Positions 1 through 6,571 of a stretch of 64,000 nucleotides of DNA are shown here, one piece after another; the first letter of the stretch is position 1, and every line of letters begins with the position of its first letter. Made by a program: the position numbers and the translations under genes. This DNA is from UBA6814 sp040753075. GTDB lineage: Bacteria; Desulfobacterota; Desulfovibrionia; Desulfovibrionales; Desulfovibrionaceae. The notes under the pieces were generated by a model. The model worked only from the letters and a program-made list of their open reading frames with translations, searched no databases and was not told the origin of the DNA. The stretch covers positions 1 to 64,000 of the forward strand of contig JBFMHA010000012.1 of NCBI GenBank assembly GCA_040753075.1. The letters are read 5' to 3'.

Positions 1-1
1 C

Positions 2-115
2 CTGTCCCCGGGCTCCGGCCTCGGCCTGGACCTCCTGGCCGCGCTCCTGGCCCCGGCCCTGCTCGCCCTCCGGCGACGCCTGCCCGGGCGGACGCAGCCG
101 CCCCGGGCCCGCTGA
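2..115 (+). CDS. C-terminal fragment of an exported protein with a hydrophobic tail and Arg cluster
   Basis: An open frame enters from the left edge and ends at TGA 113-115; only its last 37 residues are visible. They consist of a Gly/Ser-rich stretch, a hydrophobic Leu/Ala segment of about 15 residues, then an Arg-rich tail (RRRLPGR). This order (Gly/Ser, membrane segment, basic end) resembles the C-terminal sorting signals of surface proteins, but a plain C-terminal membrane anchor is equally possible. The third codon positions are strongly G/C, as in real genes here. The function of the whole protein cannot be seen. Confidence 0.45.
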   Translation: MSPGSGLGLDLLAALLAPALLALRRRLPGRTQPPRAR

Positions 116-169
116 AGCGGGCGCGCCGGCAGCTTAGTTCCCGGGCGAGTCCCTGACCCGCCCGGCCGG

Positions 170-214
170 AAAAGAAAAGCCCCGCCGTCCGGGCCGCGGA
201 CCGGACGGCGGGGC
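170..214 (-). terminator. Rho-independent terminator after the first USP gene
   Basis: A perfect 14-bp inverted repeat (arms 179-192 and 201-214, 8-nt loop) lies just past the stop of the minus-strand USP gene. Read on the minus strand the stem is followed by a T-rich run (CTTTTCTTTTCC, ending near 170). The stem may also serve the truncated plus-strand gene, but the T tract is on the minus-strand side. Confidence 0.85.
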
Positions 215-235
215 GATGGTCTTCAGCCGGGGGGG

Positions 236-697
236 CTACTCGAAGAACGGGTTGTCCAGGTACTTCTTGCGCAGGTTGCGGGTGACCAGCACCGGACAGG
301 CGGCCCGGTGCAGGACCGCCGCGGTGGTCGAGCCCACCACCAGGCCCTCCAGGGCGGTGAGGCCGCGGGAGCCCAGGGCGATGAGGTCGCAATCCTCCTC
401 TTCCTGGACCTGGATGATCACGTTGGCGGCCTTGCCTTCCCGGGTCATGGGCACGCACCTGGCGTTCTCCGCCTCCACGATGGCCACGAACCCGGCCAGC
501 AGCCTGGCCGATTCCTCGGCCAGGGCCTTGCGCACCTGCTGCGCCGCCTCGCCGCCGATGGTCATGGGCACCCGGTGGTGCACGTGCAGGAGGATGACCA
601 GGGCGTTCTTCACCGCGGCCAGATGGGCCGCGTACTTGGTCATGTTCTTGGAGGAAATCGACCCGTCGACCGCGACGAGTATCTTGTGCATCCGCAT
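236..697 (-). CDS. Universal stress protein (single UspA domain), copy 1
   Basis: A 153-residue single-domain universal stress protein, expected to be a cytoplasmic nucleotide-binding dimer. The N-terminal strand HKILVAVDGS and the C-terminal GSRG-x9-GS nucleotide loop followed by CPVLVTR are typical of the ATP-binding UspA subgroup. The start at ATG 697 is preferred because GGAG lies 6 nt upstream; an in-frame ATG at 724 lacks a ribosome site. About three quarters of its residues are identical to the USP at 1184-1645, including the unusual shared ending RKKYL-x2-PFFE, so the two are a tandem duplication. A promoter-like element upstream is also shared. Its physiological trigger cannot be read from sequence. 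Confidence 0.93.
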   Translation of the reverse strand: MRMHKILVAVDGSISSKNMTKYAAHLAAVKNALVILLHVHHRVPMTIGGEAAQQVRKALAEESARLLAGFVAIVEAENARCVPMTREGKAANVIIQVQEEEDCDLIALGSRGLTALEGLVVGSTTAAVLHRAACPVLVTRNLRKKYLDNPFFE

Positions 698-739
698 GAT
701 GTTCTCCAGCGGTTGAGGTTCCATACCCTTGAGAAAAAA

Positions 740-765
740 ATAACGCAGCCAACGGAATAACGCAA
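740..765 (-). promoter_or_regulatory. Conserved promoter-like element of USP copy 1
   Basis: On the minus strand this reads TTGCG, a 13-nt spacer, then TGCGTTAT. The same two boxes with the same 13-nt spacing, and at the same distance (43 nt) from the chosen start codon, occur upstream of the second USP at 1688-1713, although the spacers differ at 9 of 13 positions. TTGCGY with TTATnT 16 nt further on would fit a sigma-70-like -35/-10 pair. Confidence 0.6.
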
Positions 766-1089
766 CACTCTGTCTATGCAGAATTTATTTTGACACAACC
801 GCTGGAGCATGTGGAAAACATTCGCGACCAGGCCGCGAGAGCGGGCCAGCAAGCGACGCCAGCCAACAGAAAGTGAAGTTTTCCGCAGAGGATTCCGGAG
901 CGTCACGACGCGGCGGCGGTCGGCCGATCCTCCGACGATCCGCCCGATCCGGAAGGGCCGCACAAGCGGCGACGGGGCGCGGCCGCAACCGGCATGGAGC
1001 GGCGGGCCGGGGGCGCGGGCGCGGCGGGATGCCCCGCGTCCCGGCTCCCCGGCCGGCTGCGCGCGGCCCTGCCCGCAGCCGGCCAGGGC
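766..1089. other. Intergenic stretch between the two USP genes
   Basis: About 320 bases with no gene I can support. The open frames across it on both strands have random third-position composition and no ribosome site or recognisable product. Only the flanking promoter element (740-765) and the terminator (1090-1136) were recognised. Confidence 0.6.
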
Positions 1090-1136
1090 AAAAAAAGCCG
1101 TCCTACCGTCCGGCAGTTCGCGGACGGCGAGACGGC
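1090..1136 (-). terminator. Rho-independent terminator after the second USP gene
   Basis: Inverted repeat with arms 1097-1112 and 1121-1136 (16 positions, three central mismatches forming an internal loop, 8-nt loop). On the minus strand the stem is followed by seven T residues (1096-1090). It lies 47 nt past the stop of the USP gene at 1184, so the two USP genes are probably transcribed separately. Confidence 0.8.
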
Positions 1137-1183
1137 ATGCGCTCCGGGTCTCCTCACGCGGCCGGACGGCCGCAGGGGCCTGC

Positions 1184-1645
1184 CTACTCGAAGAACGGAC
1201 TCTCCAGGTACTTCTTGCGCAGGTTGCGGGTGACCAGCACCGGACAGGCGGCCAGGTGCAGCACCTTGTTGGTGGCGCTGCCCAGGACCAGGCCCTCCAG
1301 GTTGGTGAGGCCGCGCGAACCCATGACGATGATGTCGCAGGCCTCTTCCTCCTGGACATGGACGATGACGTGCCCGGGGTCGCCCTCGCGGGTCATGGGC
1401 ACGCACTTGGCGCCCGCGCCCTCCACGATGGCCGCGAACTCGGCCAGGAGCTTGGCCGAATCCTCGGCCAGGGCCCTGCGCACGCTCTGCGCGGCCTCGC
1501 CGCCGATGGTCATGGGAACCCGGTCGTGCACGTGCAGCAGGACCACCAGGGCGTTCTTGGCCGCAGCCAGGGTCGCGGCATACTTGGCCGTGTTCTTGGA
1601 GGAAACCGACCCATCCACCGGAACGAGTATCTTCTGCATGCGCAT
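1184..1645 (-). CDS. Universal stress protein (single UspA domain), copy 2
   Basis: A 153-residue paralogue of the protein at 236-697. It keeps the N-terminal KILVPVDGS strand, the nucleotide loop GSRG-x9-GS and the CPVLVTR strand, so ATP binding is expected. The start at ATG 1645 follows AGGAG with 6 nt spacing; the longer in-frame start at 1684 has no such site. The changes relative to copy 1 are spread through the protein and mostly conservative, with the densest run around residues 75-95. It has its own promoter element and its own terminator, implying independent regulation of the pair. Confidence 0.93.
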   Translation of the reverse strand: MRMQKILVPVDGSVSSKNTAKYAATLAAAKNALVVLLHVHDRVPMTIGGEAAQSVRRALAEDSAKLLAEFAAIVEGAGAKCVPMTREGDPGHVIVHVQEEEACDIIVMGSRGLTNLEGLVLGSATNKVLHLAACPVLVTRNLRKKYLESPFFE

Positions 1646-1687
1646 GGCGTACTCCTGGCGGTTGAAGTTTTCCTGCCTTACCAAGAG

Positions 1688-1713
1688 ATAACGCAGGAAG
1701 CCGCCCTGCGCAA
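1688..1713 (-). promoter_or_regulatory. Conserved promoter-like element of USP copy 2
   Basis: Minus-strand TTGCG, 13-nt spacer, TGCGTTAT, ending 43 nt before the start codon at 1645. It matches the element at 740-765 in both boxes, spacing and position. The element lies just before the 3' end of the convergent-reading neighbourhood, 19 bp below the ComM stop at 1732, so it is intergenic. Confidence 0.6.
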
Positions 1714-1731
1714 CAGGCGCGTGCGGCGGGA

Positions 1732-3282
1732 CTACAGGGCGGTCTCCCGGTCCAGGCTGCGGTACTGGATGGCCTCGGCCAGGTGGGGAGCGCGAACTGC
1801 GGGCGCGGGCTCCAGGTCGGCGATGGTGCGGGCGATGCGCAGGATGCGGGTGTAGGCCCGGGCCGAGAGGCCCAGGGCGTGCACCGCCTTTTCCAGGAAG
1901 CCGTGCTCCTCGCTCCCCAGGCCGCAGGCCACGGACAGGCGCTCGCCCGTGAGTTGGGCGTTCTCCAGGAGCCCGGTGCCCGCGAAGCGCTCCGCCTGGA
2001 TGGACCGGGCCGCCTCGATGCGGCCGCGCATGGCCGCCGAGCCCACCGGGCTCTTCACCTGCTTGAGGTCCTTGTAGGGCACGGCCGGGACCTCCACGTG
2101 CAGGTCGATGCGGTCCAGGAGCGGACCCGAAAGCCGGGAGCGGTAGGCGGAAACCTGCAGCGGGGTGCAGCGGCAGGGGTGGCGTTCGTCGCCGTGGTAG
2201 CCGCAGGGGCAGGGGTTCATGGCCGCCACCAGCATGAAGTCCGCGGGGTAGTCCAGGGATACCGCCGCCCGGGAGATGGTGACCTTGCCGTCCTCCAGGG
2301 GCTGGCGCAGGACCTCCAGCACGTGCTTCTTGAACTCGGGCAGTTCGTCCAGGAAGAGCACCCCGCGGTGGGCCAGGGATACCTCGCCCGGCCGGGGGAT
2401 CTGCCCGCCGCCGATGAGCCCGGCGTCGGAGATGGTGTGGTGCGGGTTGCGGAAGGGCCGGGTGACCACCAGGGCCTGGCCCTTGTCCAGGCGGCCGGCC
2501 ACGGAATAGATCTTGGTCACGTCCAGGGCCTCGTTGAAGCCCAGGGGGGGCATGACCGAGGGGATGCGCTGGGCGAGCATGGTCTTGCCGCTGCCCGGCG
2601 GGCCGATGAAGAGCAGGTTGTGCCCGCCCGCCGCGGCGATCTCCACGGCCCGCTTGGCGTGCTCCTGGCCCTTCACGTCCGCGAAGTCCAGGGGGTGGAT
2701 CTCGCGCCGGCCCCAGAGGGAGGCGATGTCGCTGGCCGCGGGCGCGAGCCCGTCCTCCCCGGCCAGGAAGCGCACCGCCGCGGCCAGGGTGGGCGGGCCG
2801 TACACCGGCACGTCCTGCACCACCGACGCCTCGGAGGCGTTGTCCGGGGGCACCAGCACCCCGCGCGTCCCGTCGCCCCGGGCCCCCTCATCCCGAGCCA
2901 GGATGGCCAGGGGCAGGACTCCGTTCACCGGCTTGAGCTCGCCGGTGAGGGACAGTTCGCCCGCGAAATAGAACCCGGCCAGGCGCTCCGGGTCCAGCAC
3001 GCCCGAGGCGGCGAGCAGGGCCAGGGCCAGGGGCAGGTCGTAGGCCGAGCCCTCCTTGCGCACGTCGGCCGGGGCCAGGTTCACGGTGATGCGGGCCGGG
3101 GGCAGGGAGAAGCCGCAGTTCTTGAGCGCGGCGAACACCCGCTCCTTGCTCTCCCGCACCGCGCCCTCGGCGAGTCCGACCATCGTGAAGGCGGGCATTC
3201 CGCGCCGGGCGAAATCCACCTCCAGGTCCACACGGAAGGCGTCAATGCCGAGCAAAGCGGCGGTGGCGGCGCGGGCGAGCAT
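1732..3282 (-). CDS. comM: YifB/ComM-type Mg-chelatase-family AAA+ ATPase
   Basis: 516 residues, the usual family length. Order: an N-terminal Lon/ChlI-like domain (residues about 1-165), an AAA+ Mg-chelatase core with Walker A GPPGSGKT near residue 220 and Walker B VLFLDELPEF, a Cys-rich loop typical of the family (CPCGYHGDERHPCRC), and the C-terminal Mg_chelatase_C helix bundle. ComM is known as a hexameric helicase that promotes branch migration during integration of transformed DNA; it is not a true magnesium chelatase. ATG 3282 was chosen because the conserved N-terminus LARAATAALLGIDAF begins there; the frame stays open upstream to 4254, but that part is only the shadow of the next gene. 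No strong ribosome site is visible. Confidence 0.95.
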   Translation of the reverse strand: MLARAATAALLGIDAFRVDLEVDFARRGMPAFTMVGLAEGAVRESKERVFAALKNCGFSLPPARITVNLAPADVRKEGSAYDLPLALALLAASGVLDPERLAGFYFAGELSLTGELKPVNGVLPLAILARDEGARGDGTRGVLVPPDNASEASVVQDVPVYGPPTLAAAVRFLAGEDGLAPAASDIASLWGRREIHPLDFADVKGQEHAKRAVEIAAAGGHNLLFIGPPGSGKTMLAQRIPSVMPPLGFNEALDVTKIYSVAGRLDKGQALVVTRPFRNPHHTISDAGLIGGGQIPRPGEVSLAHRGVLFLDELPEFKKHVLEVLRQPLEDGKVTISRAAVSLDYPADFMLVAAMNPCPCGYHGDERHPCRCTPLQVSAYRSRLSGPLLDRIDLHVEVPAVPYKDLKQVKSPVGSAAMRGRIEAARSIQAERFAGTGLLENAQLTGERLSVACGLGSEEHGFLEKAVHALGLSARAYTRILRIARTIADLEPAPAVRAPHLAEAIQYRSLDRETAL

Positions 3283-3329
3283 GGGTGGCGTTCTCGAAGG
3301 CTGCCTGATACGCGCTTTCCCGGAAATAT

Positions 3330-4193
3330 TCAATTTCCCGGTGCGGGCCGAGCCGGACGCCCCGAGGCTGTGCGGGCCGCGGCCAGGGCGCGGAGGGTGA
3401 CGGCGGCGACCACCACCCCGCCGCCCAGGAGCGCCCAGGGGCCGGGCAGCTCGCCCACGCCCAGGGCCACCCAGACCGGGTTCAGGATGGGCTCCAGGGT
3501 CATGATGAGGATGGCCTCCAGGGCGCCCAGCCGCCGGATGCACCACACGTACAGGGCCAGGGACGCGCCCTGCTGCATCACCCCGAGATAGGCCAGCCCG
3601 GCCCAGCCCGCGGCGTCGGGCAGGCCGTGGGCCAGGAAGGGCAGGCCGACCAGGGCGGCCAGGGCGTGCCCCAGCACCACCGATCCCACCGGCGAGGCGT
3701 CCTTCTGGGCGCGCATGCACAGGGTGAACGCCGCGTAGGAGATGCCGGTCCCCACCGCGACCACATTGCCCCACAGGCCCGCGGCCGAAAGACGGTCCAG
3801 GAAGAACAGGACCATGCCGCCCAGGGTGGCGGCCACGAACAGCCAGTCCGCGCGGCGGGTGCGCTCGCCCAGGACCAGGGGCGCGAGCAGGGCCACGTAG
3901 AGGGGCGCGGTGTAGGCCAGGAGGATGGCGTTGGCCGCGGTGGTGAGCTTGGTGGCCACCACGTTGGTCACGAGCAGGCCGGCGTAGCCCACGGCCCCGC
4001 CCAGGCCGGCCCCGCTCCAGGATATGCCCAGGCGGCCCCGGAAGAGCGCGGCCAGGGTCAGGGCGGACAGGGCGCTGCGCACCCCGGTGAGGGCCATGGG
4101 GTGCAGGTCCACCAGCTTGATGGCCAGCCCCCCCGAACTCCAGAGCAGCGCGGTCAGGGCCAGGAGCAGCGCGGCCCGGGCGCCCTCCCTCAC
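3330..4193 (-). CDS. DMT-superfamily (EamA) inner-membrane transporter
   Basis: 287 residues almost entirely made of hydrophobic segments, consistent with ten membrane helices arranged as two EamA repeats. The first repeat contains the WSSGGLAIKLV and TLAALFRGRLG segments; the second has the motif LEAILIMTLEPILNPVWVALGVGE, where the EP-x-L-x-P signature is characteristic of EamA proteins. Substrates in this family are small metabolites or amino acids, generally exported; nothing here points to a particular one. It ends 47 nt before comM on the same strand, so the two may be co-transcribed, without functional link. Confidence 0.9.
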   Translation of the reverse strand: MREGARAALLLALTALLWSSGGLAIKLVDLHPMALTGVRSALSALTLAALFRGRLGISWSGAGLGGAVGYAGLLVTNVVATKLTTAANAILLAYTAPLYVALLAPLVLGERTRRADWLFVAATLGGMVLFFLDRLSAAGLWGNVVAVGTGISYAAFTLCMRAQKDASPVGSVVLGHALAALVGLPFLAHGLPDAAGWAGLAYLGVMQQGASLALYVWCIRRLGALEAILIMTLEPILNPVWVALGVGELPGPWALLGGGVVVAAVTLRALAAARTASGRPARPAPGN

Positions 4194-4322
4194 CGCTTTC
4201 TCCCGCGCGCCGGCGCGGAGGACGCAGGGACGGCGCGGCCGGGACCCCGGCCACCCCGGGAGGGGCTGCGCAGCGAAACGGTCATGTGGCGTCGGAGGAG
4301 AAAAGGGCGCGGCAGGAGGAGG

Positions 4323-5261
4323 CTAGTCCCCGTTCCTGGGCGGGAGCTGGTCGGCGAAGGCGTAGCCGTTCTTGCCGTGGCGCTTGACGTGGTACATGGC
4401 CTGGTCGGCCTTATCCAGGATATCTTCGGGCGTGGCCCCGTCGGCGGGGAAGGCGGCGATGCCGATGCTCGCGCCGGTGCGGGCCTGCTGTCCCTCCAGC
4501 TCGTAGGGCGCGGAGAGCCTCCACAGGAGCCGTTCGGCCAGGGCCTTGACCGCGTTTCGATCCTGGCCGCCCGAGGTGAGCACGATGAACTCGTCCCCGC
4601 CCTGGCGGAAGATGCCCCCGGGCTCGGCCATGCACGACTGCATGCGCCGCGCGGCCCGCACCAGGAGCGCGTCCCCGGCCTTGTGTCCGAAGGTGTCGTT
4701 CACCGCCTTGAACCCGTCCAGGTCGATGAACAGGAGGTGGAAGGTCTCGCCGTGCCCGGCGCAGGAGGCCACCTGTTCGACCAGGACCTCGGTCAGGGCC
4801 AGGCGGTTGGCCAGGCCGGTGAGCACGTCGCGGTAGGCCAGGTTGTCCGAGCGCCGGCGGTCGTCCCGGCGCACCTCGCGCGCGGTGCAGAAATAGGAGT
4901 TGTGGAAGGGCGAGAAGATGATCGTCCAGGAGAGCAGGACGTACTCGCCCTCCCCGCCGGCGAAGCGGAAGTGCACCGAGGCCGAGCCGATGTCCGAGGT
5001 CACCAGCCGCTGCATCTCGGCCAGGGCCTGCTCCCGGTCGTCGAAATGGATGTACTCGACGAGGTAGCCGCCCTGCAGCCGTTCCCGCTCCAGGCCTACC
5101 ATCCGTTCCCAATGGGTGTTGGCGTCCTCCACCTGGCCGTCGATGGAGACCACCATGGCCGGGTCCTGGGACAGGGACAGCCAGGCGTAGCGCTCCACCT
5201 GGAGCAGGCGCTCCAGGTCGGAGACGTCGGGGCATTCTTGAATGAGTTGTTCGAAATCCAT
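4323..5261 (-). CDS. PAS-GGDEF diguanylate cyclase
   Basis: 312 residues, no signal peptide or membrane helix, so cytoplasmic. A PAS-like sensor domain (about 25-140; note SIDGQVEDANTHWERMVGLE and the PAC-like strand) is followed by a GGDEF domain (about 145-300) with an intact RQGGDEF signature, so synthesis of cyclic di-GMP from two GTP is expected. The RxxD product-inhibition site usually found 5 residues before GGDEF is replaced by AEPG, so feedback inhibition is probably absent. It is divergently oriented from the deacetylase at 5392, with an inverted repeat between them. Confidence 0.92.
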   Translation of the reverse strand: MDFEQLIQECPDVSDLERLLQVERYAWLSLSQDPAMVVSIDGQVEDANTHWERMVGLERERLQGGYLVEYIHFDDREQALAEMQRLVTSDIGSASVHFRFAGGEGEYVLLSWTIIFSPFHNSYFCTAREVRRDDRRRSDNLAYRDVLTGLANRLALTEVLVEQVASCAGHGETFHLLFIDLDGFKAVNDTFGHKAGDALLVRAARRMQSCMAEPGGIFRQGGDEFIVLTSGGQDRNAVKALAERLLWRLSAPYELEGQQARTGASIGIAAFPADGATPEDILDKADQAMYHVKRHGKNGYAFADQLPPRNGD

Positions 5262-5317
5262 GCGGCGTCCGTATTCGGAGAAACCCTCTTTGCGGTCTTA
5301 GCCGCCCCTACGACGAA

Positions 5318-5344
5318 TTCCAACGTCTTTCAAGTGCGTTGGAA
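5318..5344. promoter_or_regulatory. Inverted repeat in the divergent GGDEF/deacetylase intergenic region
   Basis: TTCCAACG at 5318-5325 and CGTTGGAA at 5337-5344 form a perfect 8-bp dyad separated by 11 nt. It is not followed by a T run and lies between two divergently transcribed genes, which fits an operator bound by a dimeric regulator better than a terminator. Which protein binds it is unknown. Confidence 0.45.
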
Positions 5345-5391
5345 ATCCGCGCCAGTTGCCGGCCCCGATGCCCCTTCCCGAAAGGAGGGAT

Positions 5392-6405
5392 ATGCGTGAT
5401 AGTGGGGCAGGACACCGCATGCGCTCCCCACTCTCCCTGCTCATCCTGCTCCTCTGCCTGGGCGCGCCACCCCTCGCCCTGGCCGGCGCTACGGCCTTCC
5501 CTGGCTCGGAAGCCCTGCTGCGCGGACTGTGGACCCCGGAGGAGCTGCGCGGAACCCCGGCCGAGGCCGCGCCGGCCAGCGCCGGCGCAACGGCCTGCGC
5601 CCTGCCCCCGGCCCACCCCCTGCCCGAAACCCCGCTCCCCGAAGAGTTGCGCGGCTCCATCCGCTCCGTGGACCTGCCCCCCGGGACCAGGGCCGTGGCC
5701 CTGACCTTCGACCTGTGCGAGCTCGAGGGCGAGACGTCCGGCTATGCCGGCGACGTGGTGGACGCCCTGCGCGCGCACTCGGCCCGGGCCACCTTCTTCG
5801 CCTCGGGCAAGTGGCTCCTGACTCATCCGGAGCGGGCCATGCAACTGGCCGCGGACCCGCTCTTCGAACTGGGCGGGCACGGCTTTGCGCACCGCAACCC
5901 CCGGCTGCAGAACGCCGCGGGCCGGGCCCGGGAGATCGGCCTGACCCTGGGGGCCTACGCCCGGGTGCGGGAGCGTCTGGCGGCCCGGGCCACGGAACGG
6001 GGCCTGGCCGGCGAGATGGAGAAGGCTCCCGCCGCCCTGCGCCTGTGGCGCTTCCCCTACGGCGCGTGCAATCCTGCGGCCCTGGACGAGCTCGCCCGGG
6101 CCGGACTGCCCGCGGTGCAGTGGGACGTGGTTTCCGGGGACCCGGACCCCGCGGTCACGGCCGAGGGCATGGCCCGGGAGGTGCTGCGCCGGGTCCGGCC
6201 CGGGTCCATCGTGATCTTCCACGCCAACGGCCGCGGCCACGGCGCGGCCCGGGCCCTGGACCTCATCCTGCCGGAGCTGGCCCGGCGCGGATACGCCCTG
6301 GTCACGGCGAGCGAGCTGCTCGGCCTGGGCCGGCCCCGGGCCGCGACGCAATGCTATTCCCGAAAGCCCGGGGACCTGGACCGCTACGACCGGCCCGGCC
6401 GCTGA
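5392..6405 (+). CDS. Exported polysaccharide deacetylase (NodB-like)
   Basis: 337 residues. An N-terminal signal peptide (hydrophobic SLLILLLCLG core, likely cleavage after ALA near residue 32) sends it to the periplasm or membrane. The NodB domain follows: motif 1 reads TFDLCE instead of the classic TFDDG, motif 2 is HGFAH. The TFDLCE form belongs to a recognised subfamily of polysaccharide deacetylases, so the second Asp of the metal site is replaced. Removal of N- or O-acetyl groups from a cell-surface glycan is expected; the substrate is unknown. Start ATG 5392 follows AGGAGG at 5383-5388, a slightly short spacing; ATG 5419, closer to the signal peptide core, is an alternative. Confidence 0.87.
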   Translation: MRDSGAGHRMRSPLSLLILLLCLGAPPLALAGATAFPGSEALLRGLWTPEELRGTPAEAAPASAGATACALPPAHPLPETPLPEELRGSIRSVDLPPGTRAVALTFDLCELEGETSGYAGDVVDALRAHSARATFFASGKWLLTHPERAMQLAADPLFELGGHGFAHRNPRLQNAAGRAREIGLTLGAYARVRERLAARATERGLAGEMEKAPAALRLWRFPYGACNPAALDELARAGLPAVQWDVVSGDPDPAVTAEGMAREVLRRVRPGSIVIFHANGRGHGAARALDLILPELARRGYALVTASELLGLGRPRAATQCYSRKPGDLDRYDRPGR

Positions 6406-6534
6406 CGGACCCGCCGCCGCGCCCTCCTCCTGCCTGCCGCACCTCGCCTCTCCAGGTCGGGCCAAGCAATCCGGCTTGACGTTTTCCCCGGGAGCGCCGG
6501 GAGGGCGCATCACTTGCAACCCATCAGAATGATA

Positions 6535-6562
6535 TTGCATCCGGCAAGAGAAAGAGTATGAT
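6535..6562 (+). promoter_or_regulatory. Possible sigma-70 promoter of the adenylate cyclase gene
   Basis: TTGCAT (6535-6540), 16-nt spacer, TATGAT (6557-6562). The predicted start of transcription would fall almost on the annotated ATG at 6572, implying a leaderless message or a later start codon. Confidence 0.4.
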
Positions 6563-6571
6563 ACAGAATAT

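Noticed and set aside
3283..4254. N-terminal extension of the ComM frame up to 4254.
   Set aside because: The extension is out of frame with the transporter and Arg/Pro/Gly-rich; the conserved ComM N-terminus begins at 3282.
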